DNA of 64,000 nt, taken from Anaerolinea sp. (GTDB taxonomy: Bacteria > Chloroflexota > Anaerolineae > Anaerolineales > Anaerolineaceae). The stretch spans positions 1 through 64,000 of the forward strand of contig JARKOV010000121.1 of the NCBI GenBank assembly GCA_029975965.1, read 5' to 3'. The position numbers were made by a program, and so were the translations under genes. The notes below the pieces were generated by a model. That model was not told where the DNA came from and ran no database searches. It worked only from the letters and a program-made list of their open reading frames with translations. Each line of letters starts with the position of its first letter. The stretch's first letter is position 1. Shown in pieces: positions 9,006-19,625 of this stretch.

Positions 9006-10358
9006 TTACACCGCGGAGATGATCCCGGTGACCTGGTCGGCAATTCCGGGCAGGATTTCCGCCGCTTTGACGTCGCCGGCGTAGATTTTCTGCAGCGCGT
9101 CGCCGATGACCTTGAGCGCTTCTCCCTCGTTGGCCGGGCCAGGCAAAACGTGGGCATACTCCAGCGATTGTGGGATGAGGTCCCAGTCGACTGCGAAGTC
9201 AAGCGGGGTCTCCCAGGGGTGCGGGGTGAGCTCGTTGGTGGAGCGGCGCGCGCCGGGGAATTTGCCGAACGTGGCGTAATTGAAGATGCCCTGTGTGCTG
9301 CAGTGCTGGTTGATCCACTGCCAGGCCTCGTCTTTGTGCGCAGAGGTGGCGGCGATGGCGTTGAATGCGCCGTGCTGGATGGTGTCCATGCGAGTCTGCT
9401 TCGGCTCGGGGGCAATGTTCCACTTGAAGCCGGCGTCGATGCACACCTGGGTGATCCAGATGCCCATGCGCTGCATCCCCAACTGGCCCGCCGAGAAGAG
9501 CTCGGCAGCCACATTCTCACCGCCAATCGAGGCGATCTGGCTGGGGGAGGGCATCACGTTGCCTTCCAGCAATAAATCGGCCCAATATTGGATCGCTTCC
9601 ACCGCCGCATCCTGGTCAATCACGCAGGTGAGGTAATCGGGTGAGAAGAAATCACCGCCGTTTTGCCAGACTTGCTTGAGGGTGTAATAGGTCCAGCCGA
9701 CCGGGATGGTCTCTGACCCCCAGACCTTGTTGTCGGGGTCGCTGAGGGCGCGGGCCATCTGGGCGAATTGATCCCAGGTGAAATTCGCCGGATCGGGGAG
9801 CTCGACGCCGTTCTTTTCAAACAGGTCGACGTTGTAAAAAGTCATGTGCGGTGCGGCGACGTCGGGGATGCCGAAGCGTTTCCCGCCAACAACGGGGTAA
9901 TTCCACCAGTTCTCGTAAAAGTCGGCGGCGTTGAAATCGGCCTGCGTGTCCACATAGGACTGCAAATCGATGAACTGGTTGTTGCGACCCATTTCGAGGT
10001 CCATCGATTCCCAGCTCCGCACCACGTCTGGCAGAGTGCCAGCGGCGGCCAGCGCGGTGATTTTGGTGAGGAAATCCCCAATCAATTCCTGCTCGACCTT
10101 GATGTTGGGGTGGGCATCCATGAAGTCTTTGACGTTCTGGATGTCGCCGTCGATGGCGTCGTGGCGGCCGTAGCGGATGGTGATGGTTTCGGCTACCGGT
10201 TCGGCAGCCGGTTCGACCGGTTCACTGTTGGTGGGCTGGCTCACTTGGGGCGTGGCTGCTGGTGCGCAGGCGACGGCAATCCCGGCCAATGAGGCCGTCG
10301 CAGCCAACTTTAAGAAGTCTCGCCGGTTGAAATTGTTCGACCGTAAGGTGTTCATCAT
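9006..10358 (-). CDS. Extracellular sugar-binding lipoprotein (family 1 solute-binding protein)
   Basis: A 450-residue family 1 binding protein. The N-terminus has a twin-arginine-like RRDFLK (12-17), a hydrophobic stretch and a lipobox ending at C31 (AGIAVAC), so it is probably exported by Tat or Sec and lipid-anchored outside the membrane. The body shows the usual two-lobe pattern (DAHPNIKVEQE near the start; GTLPDVVRSWESMD). It captures a sugar for the two permeases that follow. Two tandem ATGs follow a GGGAGGGA site; I give the first. Position after the GH127 gene suggests an arabinose-containing oligosaccharide, which is inference. Confidence 0.9.
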   Translation of the reverse strand: MMNTLRSNNFNRRDFLKLAATASLAGIAVACAPAATPQVSQPTNSEPVEPAAEPVAETITIRYGRHDAIDGDIQNVKDFMDAHPNIKVEQELIGDFLTKITALAAAGTLPDVVRSWESMDLEMGRNNQFIDLQSYVDTQADFNAADFYENWWNYPVVGGKRFGIPDVAAPHMTFYNVDLFEKNGVELPDPANFTWDQFAQMARALSDPDNKVWGSETIPVGWTYYTLKQVWQNGGDFFSPDYLTCVIDQDAAVEAIQYWADLLLEGNVMPSPSQIASIGGENVAAELFSAGQLGMQRMGIWITQVCIDAGFKWNIAPEPKQTRMDTIQHGAFNAIAATSAHKDEAWQWINQHCSTQGIFNYATFGKFPGARRSTNELTPHPWETPLDFAVDWDLIPQSLEYAHVLPGPANEGEALKVIGDALQKIYAGDVKAAEILPGIADQVTGIISAV

Positions 10359-10506
10359 TCCCTCCCAGGAATTTTATGAAATTTTGACGATTCGTAGGAT
10401 TGACGCTGGACTACTTGATACTTGCTCCTGACCTCCTTTTCTTTCTCCGACCCTTTCTTCCCATCCGCAAATTGCTAAGGATTCACGGCCGAGGTTGGCT
10501 GACAGG

Positions 10507-12414
<1,908 letters not shown>

Positions 12415-12429
12415 GGATGACCTTTCTGT

Positions 12430-13509
12430 TCAGTTATCGGGCTGCAAGTTGAGCATCACCCGCCTGGAAATGATCCGGCTGCGGGGTTCTTCCATGGTGC
12501 GCAAGGATGGGTCTGCGCCACACGATTCGCGGATGTACAAGCGGCCCTGGATCTTGACTTCTTCTTCAATGACAGTGTTGTCGGCAATCTGGCGCAGCAT
12601 CATTTCGGCCGCCGCAAGGCCCATTTCGTAAACCGGCAGGCTGACCGTGGTCAGGTTGGGGCGACAGATGCCGGCAAAATCGCGGTTGTCGTAACCCGCT
12701 ACCGCCACATCTTGCGGCACCTGTAACCCTGCCTTTTGCGCGCCGTATATCGCGCCCAGCGCCATCAGGTCGTTGGCGGCGAAGATCGCCGTGGGGCGGT
12801 CAGGTCGGTCGAGCAGGCGCTGGGCGGCTTCATCCCCGCTGGGGAGCTCCCAATCGCCTGCCTGCACCAGCGCCGGGTCGAAGGGAATGCCGTGGGCCGC
12901 CAGGGAGTCGCGGTAGGCGTCCAGGCGGCGACGGGCTGAGTGCCATCGCTCGGGCCCGTGAATGTGAGCTATGCGGCGGTGTCCGAGGCGGAACAGGTGC
13001 TCCATGACCAACGAGGCGTTGTGGTAATCGTCCGGAACGACCGAGTTGGGCACTATGTTGCCAAACAGGCGGTGGGCGTACACGTAGGGCTTGCGCGCCT
13101 GTTCGAGCTCCTCGAGGGGCAGCAGGTGAGAAAACTCGACGAAGATAATTCCATCCACCGGCCTGGAAAGCATCGTCTGGATGGCGCTCTTTTCCAGCTC
13201 GGGGTTGAGATCGGTGTTGACGATCAGGCTGATGTAACCGTGCTCGGTGAGATAATCCTGAATGCCGCGGATGATGGGAGGTGTAAAGGGGCTGAGCAGG
13301 TCGTCGATGACGATGCCGATGGTGTCGGTGCGCTCGGTGCGCAGGCTGCGCGCCATCAGGTTGGGCCGGTAACCCATCTCCTGTGCGGCAGCCAGGACTT
13401 TCCTGCGCGCCTCTTCGCTGACCGGGTAATCGCTGTTGGTGAGCACGCGCGAGACGGTGGGGACGGAAAGTCCGGTTCTTTTGGCGATGTCTTCCAGTTT
13501 AACGGTCAT
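12430..13509 (-). CDS. LacI-family transcriptional repressor
   Basis: A 359-residue regulator. The helix-turn-helix and hinge occupy residues 1-60 (KLEDIAKRTGLSVPTVSRVL), followed by a periplasmic-binding-protein-like sugar-sensing domain (GIVIDDLLSPFTPPIIRGIQ; VAGYDNRDFAGICRPNLTTV). I chose the ATG at 13509 because the DNA-binding domain starts there; an upstream in-frame extension crosses the operator and promoter. It is the first gene of the leftward GH127/importer operon and almost certainly represses itself through the two palindromes at 13524-13539 and 13557-13572. The inducer is probably the imported sugar. Confidence 0.93.
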   Translation of the reverse strand: MTVKLEDIAKRTGLSVPTVSRVLTNSDYPVSEEARRKVLAAAQEMGYRPNLMARSLRTERTDTIGIVIDDLLSPFTPPIIRGIQDYLTEHGYISLIVNTDLNPELEKSAIQTMLSRPVDGIIFVEFSHLLPLEELEQARKPYVYAHRLFGNIVPNSVVPDDYHNASLVMEHLFRLGHRRIAHIHGPERWHSARRRLDAYRDSLAAHGIPFDPALVQAGDWELPSGDEAAQRLLDRPDRPTAIFAANDLMALGAIYGAQKAGLQVPQDVAVAGYDNRDFAGICRPNLTTVSLPVYEMGLAAAEMMLRQIADNTVIEEEVKIQGRLYIRESCGADPSLRTMEEPRSRIISRRVMLNLQPDN

Positions 13510-13523
13510 GGCTACTCTGGTTT

Positions 13524-13539
13524 CAGAAATCGTTTTCTG
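13524..13539. promoter_or_regulatory. LacI operator O2 (downstream of start point)
   Basis: CAGAAATCGTTTTCTG, a near-perfect palindrome around a central CG, the form typical of LacI-family operators. It is identical to the copy at 13557 and lies at about +4 to +19 of the lacI promoter. The centre-to-centre distance of 33 bp is about three helical turns. Confidence 0.8.
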
Positions 13540-13549
13540 GGATGATGCT

Positions 13550-13578
13550 ATCGTAGCAGAAATCGTTTTCTGTGTCAA
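13550..13578 (-). promoter_or_regulatory. lacI operon promoter
   Basis: On the minus strand, TTGACA (13578-13573), a 17-base spacer and TACGAT (13555-13550) form a good sigma-70-type promoter reading toward lacI, with a start point near 13543 and a short leader of about 34 bases. The spacer consists of the second operator copy plus one base. Confidence 0.75.
13557..13572. promoter_or_regulatory. LacI operator O1 (in the promoter spacer)
   Basis: Second exact copy of CAGAAATCGTTTTCTG. It fills the space between the -35 and -10 boxes of the lacI promoter, so bound repressor would block RNA polymerase directly. Confidence 0.8.
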
Positions 13579-13746
13579 TACCCAATTTTCTACCCGCTGC
13601 CTGTCGTCGTTTCTTTTTAATCGTGTTTCTCATTCTGCTAAAAATCATGGGCTCAATCGCTTTTTTGTTATACTTGGGACGATCCAACTGCCTGCCCAAT
13701 TCCATATCCGTTGGCGGGTGACCTGCCGTCATATTCGAGGAACCCC

Positions 13747-14598
13747 ATGAAGTTTGGCGCACATTCGTACATCTTCTCGGAGAGCTGGAGCGACGCCGAC
13801 CTGAGCGTGTTGGACGAAGTTAGGCGGCTGGGGCTTGACCTGCTCGATATCGCTGTGGGAGACGATGTCGTTTTCACCCCGGCGCAGGTGCGCCGCCAGG
13901 CGGAGTCGCTGGGGCTGGAGTTGGCAATCAGCCCGGGCGGGTTGTGGCCGCTGGCGTGCGACCTTTCTGCCGAAGATGAAGCCGACCGCGCCGCCGGGCT
14001 GGCCTGGCACCGCAAGCAGGTCGAGCTGGCATCTGAAATGGGCGCGATTGCTTACAGCGGCTCGCTCTACGGGCACACCGGCGTTGTCCGGCCGCATGCG
14101 CCGACAAGCGATGAGTATGCGCTGATTGCCGAGGGATTGCGGCGGCTGGCGGAGTACGGCCAGGCGCACGGGGTAAAGATCTTAATCGAGCCGATGAGTC
14201 ACTTCCGCACCAACCTGGTCAATAAGCCCGAGCAGGCCGTGCGCCTCGTCGAACTGGCGGATCACCCCAACCTGGGCATCTTGCTGGACACCTACCACAT
14301 GGTGGTGGAAGTGCGCGACTACGGCCAGGGCATTCGCGCGGCGAGCCGGCATCTGTGGGGTCTGCATGCCTGCGAGAACGACCGCGGCGCGCCAGGTGGG
14401 GGCATTGTGCCGTGGGATGAGGTGTTCCAGGCGCTGCGCGATCTCCGGTTCGACGGTTACCTGGTGATGGAAGCCTACAATTCCTCCATCCCCGGTTTTG
14501 CCTGGCGGCGCGGGATGTTCCACAATGTCTGCCCGGATGCGCAGGCTTTCGTCCGCCAGGGTTTAGATTTTTTACACGCCGGTCTGCAGAATTGGTGA
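13747..14598 (+). CDS. Sugar epimerase, D-tagatose/D-psicose 3-epimerase type
   Basis: A 283-residue TIM-barrel protein of the xylose-isomerase-like AP-endonuclease family 2 superfamily. The metal ligands of the ketose 3-epimerase group are in place: E148 (ILIEPMSHF), D181 (LLDTYHMV), H207 (WGLHACEND) and E242 (VMEAYN). The segment HACENDRGAPGGGIVPWD closely follows the tagatose 3-epimerase pattern. It would interconvert keto-sugars at C3 in the cytoplasm. It is divergent from lacI and probably under the same control. The ATG at 13747 follows GAGGAACCCC; the frame is open a little further upstream. Confidence 0.82.
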   Translation: MKFGAHSYIFSESWSDADLSVLDEVRRLGLDLLDIAVGDDVVFTPAQVRRQAESLGLELAISPGGLWPLACDLSAEDEADRAAGLAWHRKQVELASEMGAIAYSGSLYGHTGVVRPHAPTSDEYALIAEGLRRLAEYGQAHGVKILIEPMSHFRTNLVNKPEQAVRLVELADHPNLGILLDTYHMVVEVRDYGQGIRAASRHLWGLHACENDRGAPGGGIVPWDEVFQALRDLRFDGYLVMEAYNSSIPGFAWRRGMFHNVCPDAQAFVRQGLDFLHAGLQNW

Positions 14599-14654
14599 GC
14601 GCAGGGAACACAATCCAGAAAAGGTTCATTTCAGTCTCATGCCAGGAGGAATGC

Positions 14655-14948
14655 ATGACAGCCTATGTGATCGTTGAAATCGAAGTGCTGGACCCAGAGA
14701 AGTACGCGGTCTACCGCGAGATGGCTCCACCATTGGTCGCCGCCTACGGCGGGAAATACCTGGCGCGTGGCGGCAAGACCGTTTTGCTGGAAGGGGAGAA
14801 AGATCCAGAGCGATTGGTGATCCTCGAATTTGAAAGCGTCGAACGGGCCCTGGCCTGGTGGAACTCGCCAGAATATGCCGAGGCAAAACGCATGCGCCAG
14901 TTGACGACTCGCTCGCGCATGGTGGTCATCGAAGGTGTTTCTGCCTGA
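14655..14948 (+). CDS. DUF1330 family protein
   Basis: A 97-residue protein of the DUF1330 family, a dimeric alpha/beta (ferredoxin-like) barrel fold. Characteristic features are AYVIVEIEVLDPEKYAVYREM at the start, YGGKYLARGGK in the middle and SPEYAEAKRMRQL near the end. Its biochemical function is not established. The start has a perfect AGGAGGA site. It lies 57 bases after the epimerase and 14 before the GH13 gene, so it is likely co-transcribed with both. Confidence 0.85.
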   Translation: MTAYVIVEIEVLDPEKYAVYREMAPPLVAAYGGKYLARGGKTVLLEGEKDPERLVILEFESVERALAWWNSPEYAEAKRMRQLTTRSRMVVIEGVSA

Positions 14949-14962
14949 TCAAGGAGGTTGAT

Positions 14963-16576
14963 ATGAGCGACCAATTGCGTTGGTGGCAGCGCGGGACGGT
15001 TTACCAGATTTACCCGCGCAGTTTCATGGACTCGAACGGCGATGGGGTGGGCGACCTGCAAGGGATCCTCCGCAAGCTGGACTATCTCAACGACGGCACA
15101 CCCGGCTCGTTGGGCGTCGATGCAATCTGGCTGAGCCCGTTCCAACGCTCGCCGATGGCTGATTTCGGTTACGATGTGTCGGATTACTGCGATGTGGACC
15201 CGTTGTTCGGCACCCTCGCTGATTTCGACCAGTTGGTGGTCGAGGCGCACAAGCGCGGGATGAAGGTGATCATCGACTACGTCCCCAACCACACCTCCGA
15301 TCAGCACGCCTGGTTCATCGAGTCGCGCTCGAGCCGCGACAACCCCAAGCGCGACTGGTATATCTGGCGCGACCCGAAGCCCGACGGCTCGCCGCCCAAT
15401 AACTGGGGCAGCTTTTTCGGTGGGCCGGCATGGACCTTTGACGCTCACACCGGACAGTACTACATGCACCAGTTCGTCAAGGAACAGCCGGAGCTCAACT
15501 GGCGCAACCCGGAGGTGCGCGCGGCGATGCTGGATGTGCTGCGTTTCTGGATGCGGCGCGGTGTGGACGGTTTTCGCATGGATGTGATCGGTCTGATCAT
15601 CAAGGACGCCGGGTTGCGCGATAACCCGCCCAACCCCAATGCCCCGCCCAACCTGCCCGCCAATGACCTTTTCTCGCGCTTACAGCAGGTCTACAACCTG
15701 GACCAGGATGAAGTCCACGAGGTGATCAAGGACATCCGTAAAACGCTGGACGAGTTTGACGACACCTGCGGGATCGGTGAGCTGTGGGGACCGCTGGATC
15801 GCTGGGTGCGCTACTACGGTGAAAACGGCGATGAGCTGCAGTTGCCCTTCAATTTCCGCCTGATGCAACAGCCGTGGAGCGCGCAGGCGATGCGAGCCAG
15901 CGTGGATGAGCTGGAGGCGGCGATCCCGACCTGGGCCTGGCCGAATTACGTGCTGGGCAACCACGACCAGCCGCGCATGGCCTCGCGCTTTGGCGGGCTG
16001 GCGCAGGCCCGCTTGGCGGGGATGATGCTGCTCACCCTGCGCGGTACGCCGACGTTTTACTATGGCGATGAAATCGGCCTGGAAAATGGGGTGATCCCGC
16101 CGGACAAGATCCAGGATCCGCAGGGCGTGAACCTGGGGGCTGAGCGCACCCGGGATGTGTGCCGCACGCCGATGCAATGGGACGCCGGCCCGCACGCCGG
16201 CTTTTCGACTGTCGAGCCCTGGTTGCCGGTGACGGCTGATTACGCGGTGCGAAATGTGGCAGCGCAAAGCAAGGATGCGGGCTCGATGCTGAATTTCTAC
16301 CGCAAGCTGTTCTGGCTGCGGCGCGGCTCTCCGGCGCTATACGGTGGGAGTTACCGCCCCCTGGATGTGGCGGGCGACTGCTTCGTTTACCTGCGTGAGA
16401 GCGGTTCGGAGCGGAAGCTGGTGGCGCTCAACTTCGGCGCCGAGCCGGTGAACCTCAGCCTGCCGCTGGAAGGGGAAGGAAAGGTGCTGCTCTCGACCCG
16501 CCTGGGACGGAAGAGCGCGATCGACCTCGCGAAGCTCCACCTGGATGGTTACGAAGGCGTGGTGGTGGAGGTGTAA
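14963..16576 (+). CDS. Alpha-glucosidase / oligo-1,6-glucosidase type, GH13
   Basis: A 537-residue GH13 enzyme, normal length for the oligo-1,6-glucosidase/alpha-glucosidase subfamilies. The conserved regions are complete: DYVPNH (105-110), nucleophile D207 in GFRMDVIG, acid/base E273 in GELWG, and D335 in LGNHDQ. The extra QPELN (175-179) matches the fifth region. A valine directly after the nucleophile is the residue usually associated with alpha-1,6 preference. No signal peptide, so it works on imported oligosaccharides. The ATG at 14963 follows AAGGAGGTTGAT. It closes the rightward epimerase operon. Confidence 0.92.
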   Translation: MSDQLRWWQRGTVYQIYPRSFMDSNGDGVGDLQGILRKLDYLNDGTPGSLGVDAIWLSPFQRSPMADFGYDVSDYCDVDPLFGTLADFDQLVVEAHKRGMKVIIDYVPNHTSDQHAWFIESRSSRDNPKRDWYIWRDPKPDGSPPNNWGSFFGGPAWTFDAHTGQYYMHQFVKEQPELNWRNPEVRAAMLDVLRFWMRRGVDGFRMDVIGLIIKDAGLRDNPPNPNAPPNLPANDLFSRLQQVYNLDQDEVHEVIKDIRKTLDEFDDTCGIGELWGPLDRWVRYYGENGDELQLPFNFRLMQQPWSAQAMRASVDELEAAIPTWAWPNYVLGNHDQPRMASRFGGLAQARLAGMMLLTLRGTPTFYYGDEIGLENGVIPPDKIQDPQGVNLGAERTRDVCRTPMQWDAGPHAGFSTVEPWLPVTADYAVRNVAAQSKDAGSMLNFYRKLFWLRRGSPALYGGSYRPLDVAGDCFVYLRESGSERKLVALNFGAEPVNLSLPLEGEGKVLLSTRLGRKSAIDLAKLHLDGYEGVVVEV

Positions 16577-16596
16577 GCCCCACAGCGGCCAGCTCT

Positions 16597-16666
16597 GATT
16601 GTGCAATTCATTTTCTGTAAAATGTGGGCTTGGCCCCACATTTTATAGAAAAATTGACACACAATC
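16597..16666. repeat. Palindromic repeat element, copy 1
   Basis: A 70-base imperfect inverted repeat between convergent genes. Its core stem is TTTTCTGTAAAATGTGGG paired with CCCACATTTTATAGAAAA. The outer ends GATTGTG/CACAATC also pair. The one stem difference (CTGTA against TATAG) is a G-U wobble in RNA. Related copies lie at 24968 and 38036. Confidence 0.8.
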
Positions 16667-16761
16667 CCAGCTCTGAACGAAAGAGGACCCCTCTCGGCTT
16701 CCTCTCCATGGGGAGAAGCGCTTGCTTCCTTCTTGTTGAGGATGGGGTGGGGTCCTTCTGT

Positions 16762-17634
16762 TTAAGCCGGTCTTTCGCTTTTGACGTTCATCAACAGCAG
16801 CACCGCAAGGAGGATGTCCGCCAGGGTCAGGACGATGAAACCGCCCACCACGGCCAGGCTGTCAGGCACACCTTGCAGCGCCTGGTTGATGCCCATGGCG
16901 CTGACCGCGATGCTCATGGTCAACGACTTCATCACCGCGACCGACGAGAGCAGGTAGCCCCAAGCGCTGCGCTTGAGCAGCAAGATACCGGCGAGCGAAG
17001 CCAGGGGAAGGATCAAGCCCAGGTCCATCGCCTGGATGACCATGGTGATGCCGTTCTCGAGCATCGGCACCGAGCCGTGGGTGAGCGGCGGCAGGATGCG
17101 CCCACCGATCCAGGCGACGAAGAGAAAGGCGGCGGTGGCAATCAGCACCCAGGCGATCAAGCGGCGGGGCAGGCGTTCGGAGAAGCGCTGCGGCAGGCTT
17201 GCCAGGTCGAAGGACAGCATGCAGAGAATGAAAGCAAACAGGCTGAGGCTGAACAAGGCCACATATACCAGGAAGAGAGCGTTGAAGGCGGTGTTGAACG
17301 ACATCGACATATAGGTGTAGAGGAAGAACCCCAACGTTCCGGTGAGCAGCAGCCGTCCGCGCAGCGACCCGCGGAACGCCAGCCAGGTCGAAATAGCGAG
17401 GAGCGGCAGCCCCAGGACCAGGGCCACCAGGTCGTTGGCCTGCATCTGCGCGGCAGAGCTGAGCGTATCGTAGAAATATAACCCGCGCCCGTTGATCGTC
17501 ACCTCTTCGCCGCGCAGGCTGGTAAAGGGGTAGGGCTCGCCGTCCGTGGGGTAAAAAAGCCCCATGCAGGCGGCGAACAAGGCCAGGATGAAGATAGCGG
17601 GCAGCATCCATTTCAAGGCGGACTGGTTTTTCAT
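16762..17634 (-). CDS. Multi-pass membrane protein of unknown function
   Basis: A 290-residue protein I do not assign to a family. It has about eight hydrophobic segments: one near residues 9-27, an extracytoplasmic loop of about 40 residues (YPTDGEPYPFTSLRGEEVTI), and then seven more, ending LTLADILLAVLLLMNV. No catalytic motif is evident. It is 26 bases after the flavodoxin gene in the same direction, so the two are probably one transcript; it converges with the GH13 gene, with repeat copy 1 in between. Confidence 0.75.
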   Translation of the reverse strand: MKNQSALKWMLPAIFILALFAACMGLFYPTDGEPYPFTSLRGEEVTINGRGLYFYDTLSSAAQMQANDLVALVLGLPLLAISTWLAFRGSLRGRLLLTGTLGFFLYTYMSMSFNTAFNALFLVYVALFSLSLFAFILCMLSFDLASLPQRFSERLPRRLIAWVLIATAAFLFVAWIGGRILPPLTHGSVPMLENGITMVIQAMDLGLILPLASLAGILLLKRSAWGYLLSSVAVMKSLTMSIAVSAMGINQALQGVPDSLAVVGGFIVLTLADILLAVLLLMNVKSERPA

Positions 17635-17660
17635 TCAGACAAGCTCCTCGTATCGCAAAA

Positions 17661-18152
17661 TCACAGTGCAATGGTCTCAGCCCAGCCGCGAATCGCCGCC
17701 CAGTCACGGAAGTCTCCTTCAGGCGACTTGACCGCTTTGCCGATCAGGCGCTCGATCAGAGAGACCTTTGCCAGGTCGCCGACTCCGGCGAAAAAGGCTT
17801 CGCATTTTGGCTGCACCAGCTTGCGCACCGGGTCGAGATATGCCCGCCGGGCAGCGCGGCTGGTCTCTTCATCACCGGTATTGAGGATGTGCACAGCGAA
17901 GAATGCGGTCGGCATCTGATTGAGGGCGCCGCGGTTGCTCTCGACGAACTTGATCGCTTCGGGCAGCCACTGGCCAAAGCGCACCGCGCTGCCCAGCACC
18001 ACCGCGTGGTACTGCGCGACCGGTGGATTTTCTTTGACCGGTGTCAAGTCCACCTGATAACCGCGTGCGGTCAGGGTTTCGGCAATCGCTGCTGCCACCT
18101 GGGTGGTGGAACCGGCGCGGGTGGCATACGTGACTAGAATTCGTTCCTTCAT
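17661..18152 (-). CDS. Flavodoxin-domain protein (HemG-like)
   Basis: A 163-residue flavodoxin-fold protein. The FMN phosphate-binding loop is YATRAGSTTQVA near the N-terminus, and the rest (VVLGSAVRFGQWLPEAIKFVESN; KPxGDFRDWAAIRGWAE-like end) matches the flavodoxin-domain proteins related to menaquinone-dependent protoporphyrinogen oxidase HemG. It is probably a cytoplasmic or membrane-associated electron carrier or oxidase; no haem genes are nearby, so a HemG role is not supported. I chose the ATG at 18152, where the fold starts; the open frame extends 33 codons upstream without homology-like character. Confidence 0.85.
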   Translation of the reverse strand: MKERILVTYATRAGSTTQVAAAIAETLTARGYQVDLTPVKENPPVAQYHAVVLGSAVRFGQWLPEAIKFVESNRGALNQMPTAFFAVHILNTGDEETSRAARRAYLDPVRKLVQPKCEAFFAGVGDLAKVSLIERLIGKAVKSPEGDFRDWAAIRGWAETIAL

Positions 18153-18321
18153 TGCATCGGCCTCTCTAAATAATAGCCTGAGGATTTCCGGCTGGGCCGG
18201 ATGGTCGTGCAACCAGGCCCGCTGCATATGAATATCATACGCTTGATCCACTCGACAAGTTGCGCTGGTTTAATCTCTAAAGCAGGCGAGGCGGCTCAGG
18301 ACTCTCTCATATGGAATTTGG

Positions 18322-18357
18322 TGGGTTATTTGGGGGACAAAGCCCACAAATAACCCA
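18322..18357. repeat. Hairpin related in design to the palindromic repeats
   Basis: TGGGTTATTTG (18322-18332) pairs with CAAATAACCCA (18347-18357), around GGGGACAAAGCCCA. The GGGG-CAAAGCCCAC core matches the loop region of the repeat copies at 24968 and 38036, but the A/T-rich stem differs. It lies between the adaptor and flavodoxin genes and may end the export-operon transcript. Confidence 0.6.
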
Positions 18358-18420
18358 TAAAAATCGATCTGACTGACCACTCGGGGTGGATTGTGCAAAT
18401 AACAAAAATGAACTCCAATC

Positions 18421-19599
18421 TCAGGGTGAAAAGCTCACGGTTGCGCTCATTCCCCACAGCAGCCCGGCGGGCGACCCGTCGAACTGGATTGTTACCTTGT
18501 ACACCACGTCACCGCCTAATTTGCTGGCGCGTTGCGAGATTTTCACCACCTTGCCTGGAAAGCTTTCGCCCAGCGCGACCAGCGAAATTTCCACTGGCTG
18601 GCCGGTCCGGATCAACTGGATATCCCGCTCGCTCAGGTCGGTGGTTTCGACCTGCATCTGGTCCAGGGTCGCGATGGTCATCACCGTTTGCCCCGGGACA
18701 ACGGCCTGCCCAGAGGTCACCGGCACGCTGACCACCGTGCCGGAAAAAGGCGCCTTCAGCACAGCCCGATCGAGGGCGAGCTGGGTGGTGCTCAGGTTGG
18801 CCTCTGCACTGGCAACGGCGGCTTGCAAGCGGGTCAGTTCACCCGGATCGACGCCGTTTTGCTGGGCAAGCAGCTCGTAGCGCGCGGTGGCATGATCCAA
18901 CCCCGCCTTCGCCACGGCCAGCTCTGCACTCGATTCGGCGATCTCCTCGTCGGTATAGCGGATGCAATACAGGTAATTGGCCTGGGCCACATTGAAGTTT
19001 TGCTGCGCGTCGTAGATGCGCTGGAGGTGGAAGGTCGAGTCGTCGTTGTCATCGCGCAGGTCGTTAAGGATTTCCTCGGCATCTTTCATGCGGCTGTAGA
19101 ACAGTTCGATGGTGTCGTCGTCGCAGCGGTGGAAATCTTTCTGCTTGAGCGATTTCACCGCGTCGTCGTAGCGTTTCTGGGCGTTGACCAAAGCGAGCTG
19201 GGCGTCTGCCATCTCAAGGGGGGCGCTGGCGGTCAGATCGTCCAGCGCCTGTTGTGCGCTGATCAGGCTCAGGCGAGCCGATTCGAGCACCGATCGCAAC
19301 TGAGCCAGGTTTTCCTGCGCGGCAAGCAGGTCGCCGGCTTGCACCTCGTCACCCTCGGCGACGTTGACCTCCGACACCAGCCCAGGGACGACGAAGCTGA
19401 GATCGGCGAAGAGCTGCGGGACGACTTCAGCCGAGGCGGTGATCGATCCCGATGTGGCGGGTGAAGCAGCGGAAGCCGCGGTTGGCATCGCCAGGGTGGG
19501 AATGGCGGTCGGTGTGGCCGTGTTGCAGGCAGCGAGCGCGAGGACACAGACCACAACGATGGATGATAATAGAACTACAGCATGGCGGCGGTTAGGCAT
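18421..19599 (-). CDS. Membrane-fusion/adaptor lipoprotein of an ABC exporter (MacA/HlyD-like)
   Basis: A 392-residue adaptor. A signal sequence ends in a lipobox with C25 (ALAAC), so it is a lipoprotein outside the membrane. The biotinyl-lipoyl-like halves (VNVAEGDEVQAGDLLAAQENLAQL and KAPFSGTVVSVPVTSGQAVVPGQTVMTIATLDQM) flank a long alpha-helical hairpin (about 95-270), followed by beta-barrel segments. It is the last gene of the leftward four-gene export cassette and would connect to the two FtsX-type permeases. The hairpin contains an unusual acidic, cysteine-bearing stretch (FHRCDDDTIELF...). Confidence 0.88.
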   Translation of the reverse strand: MPNRRHAVVLLSSIVVVCVLALAACNTATPTAIPTLAMPTAASAASPATSGSITASAEVVPQLFADLSFVVPGLVSEVNVAEGDEVQAGDLLAAQENLAQLRSVLESARLSLISAQQALDDLTASAPLEMADAQLALVNAQKRYDDAVKSLKQKDFHRCDDDTIELFYSRMKDAEEILNDLRDDNDDSTFHLQRIYDAQQNFNVAQANYLYCIRYTDEEIAESSAELAVAKAGLDHATARYELLAQQNGVDPGELTRLQAAVASAEANLSTTQLALDRAVLKAPFSGTVVSVPVTSGQAVVPGQTVMTIATLDQMQVETTDLSERDIQLIRTGQPVEISLVALGESFPGKVVKISQRASKLGGDVVYKVTIQFDGSPAGLLWGMSATVSFSP

Positions 19600-19625
19600 A
19601 GGTCACCTGTGGCGATCGGGTCTGG

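Noticed and set aside
16684..16758. AGGACCCC...GGGGTCCT as a further mobile repeat
   Set aside because: The arms are short and the loop is over 50 bases; it could be chance or a weak 3' stem.
17661..18152. Calling the flavodoxin HemG (protoporphyrinogen oxidase)
   Set aside because: The fold fits, but there are no haem-synthesis neighbours and HemG-specific loop features cannot be confirmed by eye.
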